Position numbers and translations under genes: made by a program
Source: Actinomadura sp. DC4
GTDB lineage: Bacteria > Actinomycetota > Actinomycetes > Streptosporangiales > Streptosporangiaceae
Assembly: GCF_030406325.1 (NCBI RefSeq)
Contig: NZ_JAUEQY010000016.1
Coordinates: 124,001-188,000 of the forward strand
Direction: 5' to 3'
DNA: 64,000 bases
Shown: positions 27,712 through 37,151 of the stretch, piece by piece
Layout: every line of letters starts with the position of its first letter
Position numbering within the stretch: the first letter of the stretch is position 1
Notes under the pieces: generated by a model
What the model saw: the letters and a program-made list of their open reading frames with translations, nothing else
The model's database searches: none
What the model was told of the DNA's origin: nothing

Positions 27712-28557
27712 TCAGCGGGGCAGGTCGGCGTGGCGTTCGACGAACCGGGTGACCTCGGCCGGATCCTCGAACGGCAGCGGGTACACCAGCAGGCGGTCGA
27801 CGCCCACGTCGGCGTAGCGGCGGGCCGCGTCGGCGTCCACCTCCACCGGGCCGAGCTGCATGAAGGTGATCTCCAGCCGGCCGAGCCGGGCCGGCCGCTC
27901 GACCTCGGTGGCGGCGCGGCGCAGCCCGGCGAGGTGCGTGACCAGCTCGTCGTACGTGCCGTTGCCGAACCATCCGTGGCCGCGCGACACGGCCCTGTGG
28001 AACGCTGCCGGGCTGTGGCCGCCGACCACGACCCTGACGCCGTCCGGCCGTACGGGCCGCGGGTGCGCGTCGACCTTCGCGAAGCTCACGTGGCGCCCCT
28101 GGTACGCGGGCGCGCCGTGGGTCCACAGCGCGGTCATCGCGTCGAGGTATTCATCGGTACGCGCGCCGCGCCCGGCCATGTCCACGCCGACCGCGGTCAT
28201 CTCCGGTTCGAGGTATCCGGCGGCGACGCCGAGCAGGAGCCGCCCTCCGCTGAGCACGTCCAGGCTCGCGGCCTGCTTGGCGAGGACCACCGGGTTGCGC
28301 TGCGGCAGGATCAGGATGCCCGTCCCCAACTCGATCCGCTCGGTCACGGCCGCGACATAGGTCAGGTGCACGAGCGGATCGAGGATCGGGTCCGTCGGCT
28401 CCATCGGCGAGTCGGCCGTACGGGGACTGGGCAGGACCACGTGCTCGCCCGCCCACCAGGACGTGTAGCCCAGCGCCTCGGCGCGGCGCGCCAGCCAGAG
28501 CGTCTCCGCCGGGCCCATCGTCGCCTTCGCGTTCAGTCCATGCACACCGAGTTCCAC
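27712..28557 (-). CDS. LLM-class F420-dependent oxidoreductase
   Basis: A 281-residue luciferase-like (beta/alpha) barrel oxidoreductase of the F420 type. It shows [47 protein letters not shown] (in part), [16 protein letters not shown] and [18 protein letters not shown] start at 28557 ([12 protein letters not shown]) is preferred; the frame remains open upstream but runs under the LysR gene. A divergent LysR regulator with an overlapping box at 28632-28646 suggests substrate-dependent induction. Confidence 0.88.
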   Translation of the reverse strand: MELGVHGLNAKATMGPAETLWLARRAEALGYTSWWAGEHVVLPSPRTADSPMEPTDPILDPLVHLTYVAAVTERIELGTGILILPQRNPVVLAKQAASLDVLSGGRLLLGVAAGYLEPEMTAVGVDMAGRGARTDEYLDAMTALWTHGAPAYQGRHVSFAKVDAHPRPVRPDGVRVVVGGHSPAAFHRAVSRGHGWFGNGTYDELVTHLAGLRRAATEVERPARLGRLEITFMQLGPVEVDADAARRYADVGVDRLLVYPLPFEDPAEVTRFVERHADLPR

Positions 28558-28631
28558 GTACCTGCCGCCTTTGCGTTCGTCGGAGGCACCATCGTGGGCG
28601 CTGTTTCCGCACCCGTCCAAGACCGGCTGTA

Positions 28632-28646
28632 ATAACCTCCGGTTAT
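28632..28646. promoter_or_regulatory. LysR-type box (T-N11-A) overlapping the lysR start
   Basis: ATAACC-TCC-GGTTAT is a 6-bp inverted repeat with a 3-base centre and fits the LysR T-N11-A rule (T28633, A28645). It lies between the divergent F420-oxidoreductase and lysR genes and overlaps the lysR ATG, the usual place for autorepression by the regulator. Confidence 0.7.
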
Positions 28647-29526
28647 GGACGCTCACCTGCGCGACCTCCGTTATTTCGTGGCCGTGGCGGAAGAGCTCAG
28701 CTTCACGAAGGCGGCGGCCGAGCGGCTCTTCATCTCCCAGCCCGCGCTGAGCAAGCAGATCCGGCAGCTGGAGAGCGTCCTGCGGGTGCGGCTCTTCGAC
28801 CGTGACCGCCGTACGGTCGCGCTGACGAAGGCGGGAGAGGCCCTGCTGCCCCGCGCCCGGAAGCTGCTCGCGCAGTGGGAGGAGACCCGGCGCGCGGTGA
28901 CCGGGGCGGCGCGCGAGACGACGCTGACGGTCGGCTTCCAGACCCGCCCCGGCCGCGGGCTCATCCCCGGCGTCACCGCGCGGATGGTGGGGTGGAAGCT
29001 GCTGTTTCGGCAGGTCTCCTGGCGGGACGCGACGGCGGGGCTCGCCTCGTCGGAGGTCGACGTCGCGATCGCCTGGCTCCCGGTGCCGGATGACGGGCGG
29101 CTCGCCTGGCGGGTGGTCGCGACCGAGGAGCGCTGGGTGGCGTTGCCGGCGGGCCACCGCCTCGCCTCGCGCGCCGACGTCGCGCTCGCCGATCTCACCG
29201 ACGAGCCGTTCATCGCGCTGCCGGCCGCCGCGGGTCCGCTGCGCGGCTTCTGGCTGGCCGCCGACGAGCGCGGGACCGCGCCGCGCGTGGTGGCCGAGGC
29301 CGAGACCGCGGAGGAGACGTTCGAGGCGGTCGCCTCGGGTCTGGGCGTGGCGCTGCTGGCCGCCGGCAACGCCGAGATCTACCGGCGCGACGACGTCGTC
29401 TTCCGCCCGGTCAGGGATTTGTCGCCGAGTTCGCTGGCGGTGGTCTGGCGTACGGACGACACGCGCCCGGCCATCCGGACCTTCGTCGAGGCGTGTTTCC
29501 GGTGCCTGTGCGCGAACACCGGGTAG
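28645..29526 (+). CDS. LysR-family transcriptional regulator
   Basis: A 293-residue regulator. The winged HTH (LRDLRYFVAVAEELSFTKAA through ISQPALSKQIRQLES, residues 4-45) is typical, followed by the periplasmic-binding-like effector domain (about 90-290). It is divergent from the LLM/F420 oxidoreductase, its probable target with the downstream MDR gene. The ATG at 28645 lies inside its own predicted operator. Confidence 0.93.
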   Translation: MDAHLRDLRYFVAVAEELSFTKAAAERLFISQPALSKQIRQLESVLRVRLFDRDRRTVALTKAGEALLPRARKLLAQWEETRRAVTGAARETTLTVGFQTRPGRGLIPGVTARMVGWKLLFRQVSWRDATAGLASSEVDVAIAWLPVPDDGRLAWRVVATEERWVALPAGHRLASRADVALADLTDEPFIALPAAAGPLRGFWLAADERGTAPRVVAEAETAEETFEAVASGLGVALLAAGNAEIYRRDDVVFRPVRDLSPSSLAVVWRTDDTRPAIRTFVEACFRCLCANTG

Positions 29527-29607
29527 CCTCGCCGGTTTCCACAGGCTGTGGATAAACTCTGTTGTCACACGCAGTGACCGGGGCCAGGTCATCGAACAGG
29601 GTGGGTG

Positions 29608-30873
29608 ATGGACGCACGGGCTTCACGCCCGTGGACGGCGATGCCGGTGACTCGTCGCCTGCGGGCGATACGGACCTCGATGGACACCGCGGTGCGCTCG
29701 TTGCGGGTCGACTGCGGCGAGGTCCGCGAACTCGCCGAAGAACGGGGCGCCCTGCAGTACGTCGCGACTCTGGTCGCCCGGGGATCGCCGCCGTCAGTGA
29801 TCTTCGAGGCGGCCGCGAGCGCGCTCGGCGGCCTGATCAGGGCCGACTACGTGGCGATCAACCGGCGCGAGGCCGACGGAATCATGTCGATCGTCGCGAT
29901 CTGGCGCGCCCCCGGCACCCCCGACCCCGGTATGCCGTTCGGCGGGCGCTGGCCACTCGCCGAGGACACCGCCTCGGCCGAGGTCCTGCGGAACCGCCGG
30001 CCGGCCCGGCGCGCGAGCGCGGCGATCCGCAGCGACATCGGCGGGTGGCACCGAGAGCACGGCATCAGCTACGTCGTCGCCAGCCCGCTCGTCATCAACG
30101 ACCGGCTGTGGGGGACCATGTCGGCCCTGTACCTCAGTGCCGACCCTCCGGATCCTGCCACGGAAGAACGCATGGGCAAGTTCGTCGAGCTGCTGAACTG
30201 CGCGATCACGCAGGCCACGACCCACGCCGAGCTGATCCACTCACGCGCCAGCCTCCTCACCAGCGTCGACGCCACACGGCATCGCATCGAGCGCGACCTG
30301 CACGACGGCGCACAGCAGCACCTGATCTCCCTGGCGCTCCGGCTCCGCGAGGCCGAGGAGGACGTGCCGCCGGACCTCCCCGGCCTCAGGGGCACGCTGT
30401 CCGCCACCGCCCAAGGCCTGGCGGGAGTTCTCGGCGAGCTCCAGGAGATCGCCGGCGGCCTCCGTCCGCCGGCGCTCGCCCGGCAGGGCCTGCGGACCGC
30501 GCTTCCGGCGCTCGTGTCGCGCTGCGCCGTACCCGTCGACCTCCACGTCGGCCTGGACCGCCGCCTGCCCGAAGAGCTCGAGGTGGCCCTCTACTACGTC
30601 GTCTCCGAGGCGCTGACGAACGTCCTCAAGCACGCGTACGCGACCGGGGTGCGTGTTGAGCTCGGCGAGGAGGACGCGAAGGTCCGCCTGGCGGTGCGCG
30701 ACAACGGCGTCGGAGGGGCCGATCCCGCGCGCGGCTCGGGACTGAACGGTCTCCGCGACCGCGTCGCGGCGGTCGGCGGGAGCCTTCAGGTCGCCAGCCC
30801 GGCGGGACAGGGCACCACGCTGATTGTGACGATCCCCAACCGGCTGCCCGGATCCGGCCATATTCGACTCTAG
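29608..30873 (+). CDS. GAF-domain NarL-type histidine kinase (orphan)
   Basis: A 421-residue soluble kinase. A GAF-like sensor occupies about 45-205 (VIFEAAASALGGLIRADYVAI and GISYVVASPLVINDRLWGTMSALY). The HisKA_3 phosphoacceptor is in ERDLHDGAQQHLISLALRL; the ATPase N box is SEALTNVLKHAYAT and the G boxes are RDNGVGGAD and GSGLNGLRDRV. There are no membrane segments, and no response regulator gene is adjacent, so the partner is elsewhere. The ATG at 29608 follows a GTG in frame that is also possible. Confidence 0.9.
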   Translation: MDARASRPWTAMPVTRRLRAIRTSMDTAVRSLRVDCGEVRELAEERGALQYVATLVARGSPPSVIFEAAASALGGLIRADYVAINRREADGIMSIVAIWRAPGTPDPGMPFGGRWPLAEDTASAEVLRNRRPARRASAAIRSDIGGWHREHGISYVVASPLVINDRLWGTMSALYLSADPPDPATEERMGKFVELLNCAITQATTHAELIHSRASLLTSVDATRHRIERDLHDGAQQHLISLALRLREAEEDVPPDLPGLRGTLSATAQGLAGVLGELQEIAGGLRPPALARQGLRTALPALVSRCAVPVDLHVGLDRRLPEELEVALYYVVSEALTNVLKHAYATGVRVELGEEDAKVRLAVRDNGVGGADPARGSGLNGLRDRVAAVGGSLQVASPAGQGTTLIVTIPNRLPGSGHIRL

Positions 30874-30902
30874 ATTGTCATGATCTCTTACCATCGGCAG
30901 TC

Positions 30903-32429
30903 ATGCGACGATCAACCGGATTGGCCCTACTGCTCGCAGGAGGGGTGGTCGCCGCCTCCGGCGTCACCATCCCGGCTCAGGCCGAGGTCAGAGAGGCGCC
31001 GGCGCGCACAGCCGCCGGAGATCTCAAGACCGACCTCGACCAGATCCTGGCCGACGGCCGGCTGACCGGCGCGACCGCCGGCGTCACCGTGCGCGACGCC
31101 GGCACCGGCGCGGTGTTGTACACCCACAACGCGGACCAGCGGGTCGTCCCGGCGTCCAACAACAAGCTCGAGACGACCGCGGCGGCGTTCGGGATCCTCG
31201 GCACCGGCTACCGGTTCCGTACGGACGTCTCCACGCGGGGCGGAAGGCTCTACCTCCGAGGCACCGGCGACCCGACGCTGGACGCCGCGGCGTACGACAG
31301 GCTCGCCGCGGACGTCGCGGCCAAGGGCGTCAAAACGGTCAAGGGCGACCTGGTCGCCGACGACAGCTGGTTCGAGGGCCCGCGGCTCGGCCCGGACTGG
31401 GACCCGACCGACTTCCCGTACTACTACGCCGCCGAGATCTCCGCGCTGACCGTCACCTCGAACGCCGACCTCGACGTGGGCACGGTCCTCGTCGACGTCG
31501 TCCCGGGCGAGCCGGGGCAACAGCCGAAGGTCTCGGTCACGCCCGGCACCGGCGTGGTGACGATAGACAACAGGGCCACGACCGGTGCCGTCGGCTCGGC
31601 CTCCACCGTCTCGGTCGACCGTACGGTCGGCACCAACACGATCGTCGTCAGCGGTTCGATCCCGGCGGGCGTGAAGTTCGAGGACGAGGCGACGGTCCAG
31701 GACCCCGCCCTGTACGCGGCAGACGTCTTCCGGCGGGCGCTCAAGGCGCACGGTGTGACGGTCAAGGGCGACATCACGCACGGCACGACGCCCCGTGGCG
31801 CCAGGGTCGTCACGGCCCGGCGGTCGATCCCGCTGTCGCAGATCGCCGTCCCGTACCTCAAGCTGAGCAACAACATGATCGCCGAGATCCTCGTCAAGGA
31901 GATCGGGAAGAAGGTCACCGGGCACGGGAGCTGGACCGCCGGCCTGCCGGTGGTCGCCAAGTACCTCAAGACGCTCGGCGTGGACACCTCCCAGGTCAAG
32001 CAGACCGACGGCTCCGGCCTCGGGCACTCGAACTACACGACCGCCACGCAGATCAGCAACGTGCTGAAGGCCGTGCAGCGGAAGAGCTACTTCCCGGTCT
32101 TCTACGACGCGCTGCCGATCGCCGGGCAGCCGGACCGGTTCGTGGGCGGCACGCTCCGCTCACGCATGGGCGGTACGCCGGCCGCCGGCAACGTCCACGC
32201 CAAGACCGGAACGCTGACCGGGGTCAGCGCGCTGTCGGGCTACGTGAAGGACCCGGCCGGCCGGCGGCTGATCTTCTCGATCGTCTTCAACGGCTACAAG
32301 GGCGGCGCTCCGACCGACCTCCAGGACAAGATCGCGGTCCGGCTCGCCGGAGGGTCGACCGCGAGCGTGAGGTCCACGGCGCGCTCGTCCGGAGGCGTGC
32401 TCGAGTGCTCGTGGAGTGGTTCCTGCTGA
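30903..32429 (+). CDS. dacB: PBP4-type D-alanyl-D-alanine carboxypeptidase/endopeptidase
   Basis: A 508-residue class C low-molecular-weight penicillin-binding protein (peptidase S13). A signal peptide (about 1-27, ending near AQA) exports it. The active-site triad motifs are all present: SxxK as S85-N-N-K88, SxN as KLSNNM (about 320) and KTG in HAKTGTLTG (about 430). A large insertion between the first two is normal for PBP4. It trims or hydrolyses peptidoglycan cross-links. The C-terminus (SSGGVLECSWSGSC) carries two cysteines not needed for activity. Confidence 0.93.
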   Translation: MRRSTGLALLLAGGVVAASGVTIPAQAEVREAPARTAAGDLKTDLDQILADGRLTGATAGVTVRDAGTGAVLYTHNADQRVVPASNNKLETTAAAFGILGTGYRFRTDVSTRGGRLYLRGTGDPTLDAAAYDRLAADVAAKGVKTVKGDLVADDSWFEGPRLGPDWDPTDFPYYYAAEISALTVTSNADLDVGTVLVDVVPGEPGQQPKVSVTPGTGVVTIDNRATTGAVGSASTVSVDRTVGTNTIVVSGSIPAGVKFEDEATVQDPALYAADVFRRALKAHGVTVKGDITHGTTPRGARVVTARRSIPLSQIAVPYLKLSNNMIAEILVKEIGKKVTGHGSWTAGLPVVAKYLKTLGVDTSQVKQTDGSGLGHSNYTTATQISNVLKAVQRKSYFPVFYDALPIAGQPDRFVGGTLRSRMGGTPAAGNVHAKTGTLTGVSALSGYVKDPAGRRLIFSIVFNGYKGGAPTDLQDKIAVRLAGGSTASVRSTARSSGGVLECSWSGSC

Positions 32430-32439
32430 CCGTGTGAAG

Positions 32440-32467
32440 GGGCCGCCCCGGTTCCGTGGGGCGGCCC
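32440..32467. terminator. Bidirectional hairpin between dacB and map
   Basis: GGGCCGCCCC and its exact reverse complement GGGGCGGCCC enclose an 8-base loop. The hairpin starts 10 bases past the dacB stop and ends 2 bases before the map stop, so it can terminate both convergent genes. There is no clear U-tract on either side. Confidence 0.75.
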
Positions 32468-32469
32468 TC

Positions 32470-33231
32470 TCACGGCTCGGTGAGGATCTTCGGGCCGTCT
32501 TCGGTGACGGCGACGGTGTGCTCGAAGTGCGCGGCACGGCTGCCGTCCGCGGTGGCGATGGTCCAGCCGTCGGCGAGCGTACGGCCCTCGTCGCTGCCGC
32601 TCTCGATGAGCATCGGCTCGATCGCGATGACCAGTCCCTCGCGGATCCGCATCCCGCGCCCGGCTCTTCCGGTGTTGGCCACGTGCGGGTCCTCGTGCAT
32701 GGCCGTGCCGATGCCGTGCCCACCGCAGCCGTCGAGCAGCCCGTACGGGCGGGCGGTCGTCTCGACGGCATGAGAGACGTCGCCGAGACGACCGCCGGGT
32801 ACGGCCTTCGCGATGCCGGCCGTCAACGCCTCGCTCGTGATCTTCATCAGGCGCTCGGCGGCGTCGTCGACCCGGCCGACCGGCACGGTCACCGCGGCGT
32901 CGCCGTGGTAGCCGTCGACGATCGCGCCGCAGTCGATCGACAGGATGTCGCCGTCTTTCAGGACTCTCTCGCCGGGGATGCCGTGCACGACCGCGTCGTT
33001 GACCGAGAGGCACAGCACCGCCGGGTACGGGGTGGGCGCGGAGCGGGGGTGGTAGTCGAGGAACGAGGGCAGAGCGTCGTGTTCCTTGATGCAGGAGGCG
33101 CCGATCGCGTCAAGTTCGGCCAGGCTGATACCGGGTTCGACCGCGTCCGCGACCCGCCGCAGGGTGATGCCGACCACCCGCCCGGCCGCGCGCATACGGT
33201 CCAGTTCCGCCTGGTTCTTCAGAGTCACCAT
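32470..33231 (-). CDS. map: Type I methionine aminopeptidase
   Basis: A 253-residue metallopeptidase that removes N-terminal Met. All five metal ligands are visible: Asp in DILSIDCGAI, Asp in GYHGDAAVTV, His in GGHGIGTAMHEDP, Glu in VIAIEPML, and Glu in AAHFEHTVAV. The substrate His lies in NDAVVHGIP. It has no long N-terminal extension. In many actinomycetes one map copy sits in the ribosomal-protein region; this isolated copy next to an XRE gene is probably a second one. Confidence 0.94.
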   Translation of the reverse strand: MVTLKNQAELDRMRAAGRVVGITLRRVADAVEPGISLAELDAIGASCIKEHDALPSFLDYHPRSAPTPYPAVLCLSVNDAVVHGIPGERVLKDGDILSIDCGAIVDGYHGDAAVTVPVGRVDDAAERLMKITSEALTAGIAKAVPGGRLGDVSHAVETTARPYGLLDGCGGHGIGTAMHEDPHVANTGRAGRGMRIREGLVIAIEPMLIESGSDEGRTLADGWTIATADGSRAAHFEHTVAVTEDGPKILTEP

Positions 33232-33253
33232 GGGTAGATTTTAATACCAGTCA

Positions 33254-33259
33254 TATAAT
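33254..33259 (+). promoter_or_regulatory. Consensus -10 (TATAAT) for a leaderless XRE gene
   Basis: A perfect TATAAT lies 8-13 bases upstream of the ATG at 33267, so transcription would start at or one base before the ATG and give a leaderless message. No good -35 hexamer is visible at 17 bases. The motif sits in a short AT-rich gap between divergent map and the XRE gene. Confidence 0.5.
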
Positions 33260-33266
33260 CTTCGCC

Positions 33267-33539
33267 ATGGTGCGTTCACCGCTGACCGAAGACCAACGCG
33301 ACCGCGGCCGTGCCCTGGGCCAGATCCTGCGCGCGGCCCGGGGGCCGCGCAGCGCGGCGTCCGTGGCCGCCGAGGCGGGCATCTCCCTGGACACCCTGCG
33401 CAAGATCGAACGCGGCGCGATCTCGGTGCCGGCGTTCTTCACGGTCGCCGCCCTGGCCGGGGCGCTCAGCCTCGACCTGACCGAGCTGTCCCGGCGGCTG
33501 CCGCTGCCTCCGGCCGACGGCTCCCGCCTGGCCGGCTGA
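33267..33539 (+). CDS. Small XRE-family DNA-binding protein
   Basis: A 90-residue protein that is nearly all helix-turn-helix: GQILRAARG, SAASVAAEAGISLDTLRKIERGA and AALAGALSLDLTELSRRL. No effector domain is present. Its stop shares a base with the next start (TGATG), coupling it to the alpha/beta hydrolase. It probably autoregulates the pair. Confidence 0.85.
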   Translation: MVRSPLTEDQRDRGRALGQILRAARGPRSAASVAAEAGISLDTLRKIERGAISVPAFFTVAALAGALSLDLTELSRRLPLPPADGSRLAG

Positions 33540-34279
33540 TGCCCGACTCGCGCGAGGTCCTGACGCGTCCTTCTGCGCCGCCGGACCTTACGTTCTCGTA
33601 CGGGCCGTTGCCGGACCACGTCCTTGACGTACGACTGCCTCCGCGGCCGCCCGCGCCGCTGGTGGTGCTGATCCACGGGGGCTTCTGGCGCGCGGCGTAC
33701 GACCGTACGCACACGGGGCCGCTGGCCTCTGCTCTGGCGTCCGCCGGTTTCGTCGTGGCGGTGCCGGAGTATCGCCGTACGGGGCAGCCTGGGGGAGGCT
33801 GGCCGGGCACGTTCGAGGATGTCGCCGCGGCGCTCGACGCGATACCCGGCCTGCTCGCTCCGTACTTCTCCGGGCCGCCGTCGCTGCTGGGCCATTCGGC
33901 CGGCGGCCACCTGGCGTTGTGGGCCGCGAGCCGTACGCCGGGCCTCAGGTCGGTCGTCTCCCTGGCCGGGTGCGTGGACCTGGCCTTGTGCAGCACCCTG
34001 TCTTTGGACGATGGCGCGACGGACCTGCTGATGGGCGGGAGCCCGGACACGGTGCCGGACCGGTACGCCCTCGCCGACCCGGCGTCCTTGCCCACGCCGG
34101 CGGCGTCGGTACTGCTGCTCCACGGCACCGCCGACGACCGCGTACCGGTCGCCGTGAGCCGCTCCTACGCCGCGCGTACGGGTGTGCCGCTGGTGGAACT
34201 CCCGGACGCGGGGCACTTCGCCCTGATCGACCCGTTGTCAGCGGCCTGGCCGTCAGTGCTGGAGGCCGTTCAGAGGTAG
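33539..34279 (+). CDS. Alpha/beta hydrolase (esterase/kynurenine-formamidase-like)
   Basis: A 246-residue hydrolase without signal peptide. The oxyanion motif HGGFWRAAYD (about 42) is typical of BD-FAE/kynurenine formamidase relatives. The nucleophile elbow is LGHSAGGHLALW (Ser about 121); Asp in HGTADDRVPV and His in DAGHFALIDP complete the triad. It is translationally coupled to the XRE gene. A role in tryptophan degradation is only a guess, since no other kyn genes are here. Confidence 0.85.
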   Translation: MPDSREVLTRPSAPPDLTFSYGPLPDHVLDVRLPPRPPAPLVVLIHGGFWRAAYDRTHTGPLASALASAGFVVAVPEYRRTGQPGGGWPGTFEDVAAALDAIPGLLAPYFSGPPSLLGHSAGGHLALWAASRTPGLRSVVSLAGCVDLALCSTLSLDDGATDLLMGGSPDTVPDRYALADPASLPTPAASVLLLHGTADDRVPVAVSRSYAARTGVPLVELPDAGHFALIDPLSAAWPSVLEAVQR

Positions 34280-34355
34280 CCGCCAGCCGGGTGATGCCTG
34301 GGCAGGAGGTGCCCCGACGTGTCCTGACGTTCGTTGCCAGCCGGTCTTCCGCTCG

Positions 34356-34844
34356 TCAGCGGTAGTTCGTGAACTGAAGCGCGACGTCGAGGTCCTTGCC
34401 CTTGAGCAGGGTGATGACGGTCTGCAGCTCGTCCTTCTTCTTGGAGCTGACCCGCAACTCGTCCCCCTGGATCTGAGCCCGCACGCCCTTGGGCCCTTCC
34501 TCTCGGATGATCTTGCCGATCTTCTTGGCGTCCTCCTGGGAGATCCCCTCCTTGAGCGCCACGGAAAGCTTGTAGATCTTCCCGGACGGCTTGGGCTCGC
34601 CGGCGTCGATGGCCTTGAGCGAAACACTCCGCTTGACGAGCTTGTCCTTCAGCACGTCGAGCGCGGCGTTGGCCCGCTCCTCGCTGTTGGCCTGAACCTC
34701 GATCCCGTCCCCGGCCCACCGGATCCCAGCGTCGATGTTCCGAAAGTCGAACCGGTTAGCGATCTCCTTGGCCGCCTGGTTGAGCGCGTTGTCCACCTCC
34801 TGCCGGTCGAGTTTCGAGACGATGTCGAACGATGATTCACCCAA
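34356..34844 (-). CDS. yajQ: YajQ-family nucleotide-binding protein with altered start
   Basis: A 162-residue YajQ protein: [20 protein letters not shown] at the N-terminus, then two RNP-like ferredoxin folds ([20 protein letters not shown] and [20 protein letters not shown]). Family members bind cyclic di-GMP or nucleotides. The only in-frame start is TTG at 34844; a stop codon lies four codons upstream. Homologues normally begin with ATG and M-A-D-S-SFD. The first codons here (GGT GAA TCA TCG) use A/T-ending bases unlike the rest, so the 5' end appears to come from the inserted prophage. The start overlaps the integrase stop by 8 bases. Confidence 0.92.
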   Translation of the reverse strand: MGESSFDIVSKLDRQEVDNALNQAAKEIANRFDFRNIDAGIRWAGDGIEVQANSEERANAALDVLKDKLVKRSVSLKAIDAGEPKPSGKIYKLSVALKEGISQEDAKKIGKIIREEGPKGVRAQIQGDELRVSSKKKDELQTVITLLKGKDLDVALQFTNYR

Positions 34845-34860
34845 AGGACCACTCTATTCT
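34820..34860. other. Inferred prophage attachment-site junction in the yajQ 5' end
   Basis: The codon-usage change within the first six yajQ codons, the loss of the normal start, and the end of the integrase gene all fall within about 40 bases. This is the expected size of a serine-integrase att site. The exact 2-base crossover cannot be read without the other prophage end, which is outside the window. Confidence 0.55.
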
Positions 34861-36465
34861 TCTCGTTTTTTCGGCGTCCACGTCTGGCTCCCAGACCGGC
34901 GTAATCACGATCCTCGGCGGGGTCCGCACCCCGGTCCGGAAGACCATCACGTGACGTATGAGCGTAGCGAGCAGATCACGTTTCCGCCCGACGGCGATCG
35001 TGTCCCACTCATCGAGCAGCGTACGGATCACAGGCAAATGGTCGGCGCTGTTCGCTTCCTCCTCTTCACTGGCGGTCTCCAGCGCCGCCTCGATCTCTTT
35101 GCGTTCGTCGAGGAGCTCCTGGCGGGTGCTGGCGTAGATCGCGTCCGGCATGTCCGGGTCCAGCGCCCGCTCCTTCACGAGCCGTCCGAGAGCCTTGTCG
35201 ATGCGCTGTAGGTCCCGGCCGAGCCGCTCACGGTCAGTCCGCGCGGTGACCTTCACGGCGGCGCGCGCCTCAGTGACACGGGCCTGCTCGTCAATGTCGT
35301 CAGCCCACGTCGCGAGCCGCGCGCGCACGGCCTCCTCGACCTGTTTGCGCTGCACCCACACGCCGACGCAGCCGCGCCCGTCGTACGCCCACTTGCAGAT
35401 ATACCCGTACCCGGTCTGCCCGTGTTTGTTCGCCGAGGACAGGGCGTGCTGCGGTACCCCATTCTCGCCGCCGTGCCCACACCGCATCAGCCCCGACAGC
35501 GGGTACACGGGGCTGACCGTACGGGACGGGAGGCGCCGCTGCTTCCTGCGTCGCGCGAGGTACGCCTCCCACGTCTCCATCGTGATGACGGGTTTGTGCG
35601 CACCCGGCAGGTACTCGACGTTCTGGCAGCGGCCGGGCTGCTTACACCGGCAGTCACGCCGGTGGATCCGCAGCAACCCGGCCGCGAACCCGCTGTCCAG
35701 ATAGCCGAAGAGGCTCTGCATGGTCCACGTGCCGCCGCGGACCGTTTTGACGCCGCCCCAGTTCAGGAGCTTGACCAACGCGCCGCCCGCGTGCCCGCCG
35801 ACGTACCCGACGTACAGGCCCGCGAGGAGCCGACCGTCCCGCTCGTGCGGTTCGTACCGCTCGCCCAGTGGATCGTGGACGTCGAGGATGAACGAGTTCG
35901 GCCTCCCCGGGTTCGGGATACGCCCCTTACGGACGTAACCGAACCTGGGAGTCCCCTGGGCTGGGAGCTTCATCTCCTCGCGGCGGTGCCGCAGCGCGTC
36001 GATCCACCCCTCGGACGCGCGGTCGCTCTCGAACGCCGCGACCTCCGCGAGCATGCCTCGCGCGAAACGCCCCGCCGCCGTTCTGGCATCGATCTCCTCG
36101 GTCGCGGACACCAGATCCCCGCCGACCGACTCGACCCGGTCCAGGTTGACGGCCCAGCCGAGACGCTGCCGGCCGAAGCGCGAGAACTTCCAGACGATGA
36201 TCTCTTTGGCCTCGCCGGCCTCCACGGCCGAGATCGCCCGCTGGATTCTCCGGCGGAAGTTCCGGCCCGACTTGTCCAGGTCGATGATCCACATGACGAT
36301 CCGCCGGTTGTTCCGCGCGGCCCAGTCGGTGATCGACGCCTTCTGCAGCTCCGGGGAGATCATCTCCTCGCGCGCGGTCGACACGCGGATGTAGCCGATT
36401 GCGGGGATCGGCTCATCCGGCAGTGCGGCGAGCTGCCGTGCCGCGCTCAGCGTCTGCGGGGGCAT
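34837..36465 (-). CDS. int: Large serine integrase
   Basis: A 542-residue serine recombinase. The catalytic Ser29 is in GYIRVST, with the resolvase fold to about residue 165 ([30 protein letters not shown]). The recombinase domain follows, then a zinc-ribbon with cysteines (LMRCGHGG and [13 protein letters not shown]) and a coiled-coil motif (about 440-490, [20 protein letters not shown]). ATG at 36465 has AGGAG 7 bases upstream. It integrates the phage between attP and attB. Its last codons overlap the TTG start of yajQ, so integrase and yajQ are transcribed in the same direction and may be coupled. Confidence 0.95.
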   Translation of the reverse strand: MPPQTLSAARQLAALPDEPIPAIGYIRVSTAREEMISPELQKASITDWAARNNRRIVMWIIDLDKSGRNFRRRIQRAISAVEAGEAKEIIVWKFSRFGRQRLGWAVNLDRVESVGGDLVSATEEIDARTAAGRFARGMLAEVAAFESDRASEGWIDALRHRREEMKLPAQGTPRFGYVRKGRIPNPGRPNSFILDVHDPLGERYEPHERDGRLLAGLYVGYVGGHAGGALVKLLNWGGVKTVRGGTWTMQSLFGYLDSGFAAGLLRIHRRDCRCKQPGRCQNVEYLPGAHKPVITMETWEAYLARRRKQRRLPSRTVSPVYPLSGLMRCGHGGENGVPQHALSSANKHGQTGYGYICKWAYDGRGCVGVWVQRKQVEEAVRARLATWADDIDEQARVTEARAAVKVTARTDRERLGRDLQRIDKALGRLVKERALDPDMPDAIYASTRQELLDERKEIEAALETASEEEEANSADHLPVIRTLLDEWDTIAVGRKRDLLATLIRHVMVFRTGVRTPPRIVITPVWEPDVDAEKTRRIEWSFG

Positions 36466-37151
36466 AGCACTCCTAGTCTCACCCCGATGTCGATGTGAAG
36501 GCGGATCACCGCCAGGTCCAGGCGCACCCCGCACACCGTCGTCGGTGTGGCCGGCGGCGGCGCGTGAACTTCCCCTGGCGCATCCCCCGGTACGCCTCCG
36601 TGTATCGGCAGCCGCGGCCTCCGATGCCGTGGGGAAGGCGACGTGGCCGGACGGTGCGCGACCGGCATGGTCGAGTAGCGGGGCGCGGGTGTCGTCTCAT
36701 CACCGGGGCGGTCGGGTCTCGGTGATCCGGCCGGCGGAGAAGCCGGCGGGTGGCGGGCCGGAGGTGCGCTCGCGGTGGGCGGCCGCGGCGTCCTCGCCTC
36801 CGGACGGTCGTATCCGTCGTGGGAGTTCCGGAGCAGGTCGTCGGCGACGAGCCCGGCGGCGAGCACGACCACCGCGGTGGCGATCGCGGCGACGGCGGCC
36901 GCGGCGGGCGGATGCTTCCGCGCCGCACGCTTGGTGCTGTCCAGGCCGAGCAGCGGCAGCGCGAGCAGCCCACGACGCCGGCGACGGTCACGGCTGTAGG
37001 CCCGCAGGGCCTCCCGTGTCGCAGTCTTCGCCTCCTCCTCGGTGAGGGAGGAATTGACCACGATGGTGACGTCGTCGCCGGGCTCTTCCCTGAGTAGCCA
37101 GTCGAGGTCTTCCGGCAGGTCTTCCCGGCGCCGCTCCGGGAGAGCGCTCAT
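36447..37151 (-). CDS. Single-pass membrane protein upstream of the integrase
   Basis: A 234-residue protein. The N-terminal 60 residues are acidic then basic (EDLPEDLDWLLREEPGDD, SLTEEEAKTATREALRAY, DRRRRR). A hydrophobic helix follows (about 80-105, AAVAAIATAVVVLAAGLVA). Then comes a Pro/Arg-rich tail to about 205 and a hydrophobic C-terminal end (VRLDLAVIRLHIDIGVRLGV). It overlaps the integrase start by 19 bases and the previous gene by four (ATGA), so all three are one operon. The function is unknown. Confidence 0.6.
   Translation of the reverse strand: MSALPERRREDLPEDLDWLLREEPGDDVTIVVNSSLTEEEAKTATREALRAYSRDRRRRRGLLALPLLGLDSTKRAARKHPPAAAAVAAIATAVVVLAAGLVADDLLRNSHDGYDRPEARTPRPPTASAPPARHPPASPPAGSPRPDRPGDETTPAPRYSTMPVAHRPATSPSPRHRRPRLPIHGGVPGDAPGEVHAPPPATPTTVCGVRLDLAVIRLHIDIGVRLGVLCPRRR

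Noticed and set aside
34280-34355. tRNA gene as prophage integration site
   Set aside because: No cloverleaf or acceptor-stem sequence is visible near the integrase; serine integrases usually use protein-coding genes, and the yajQ start shows the junction.
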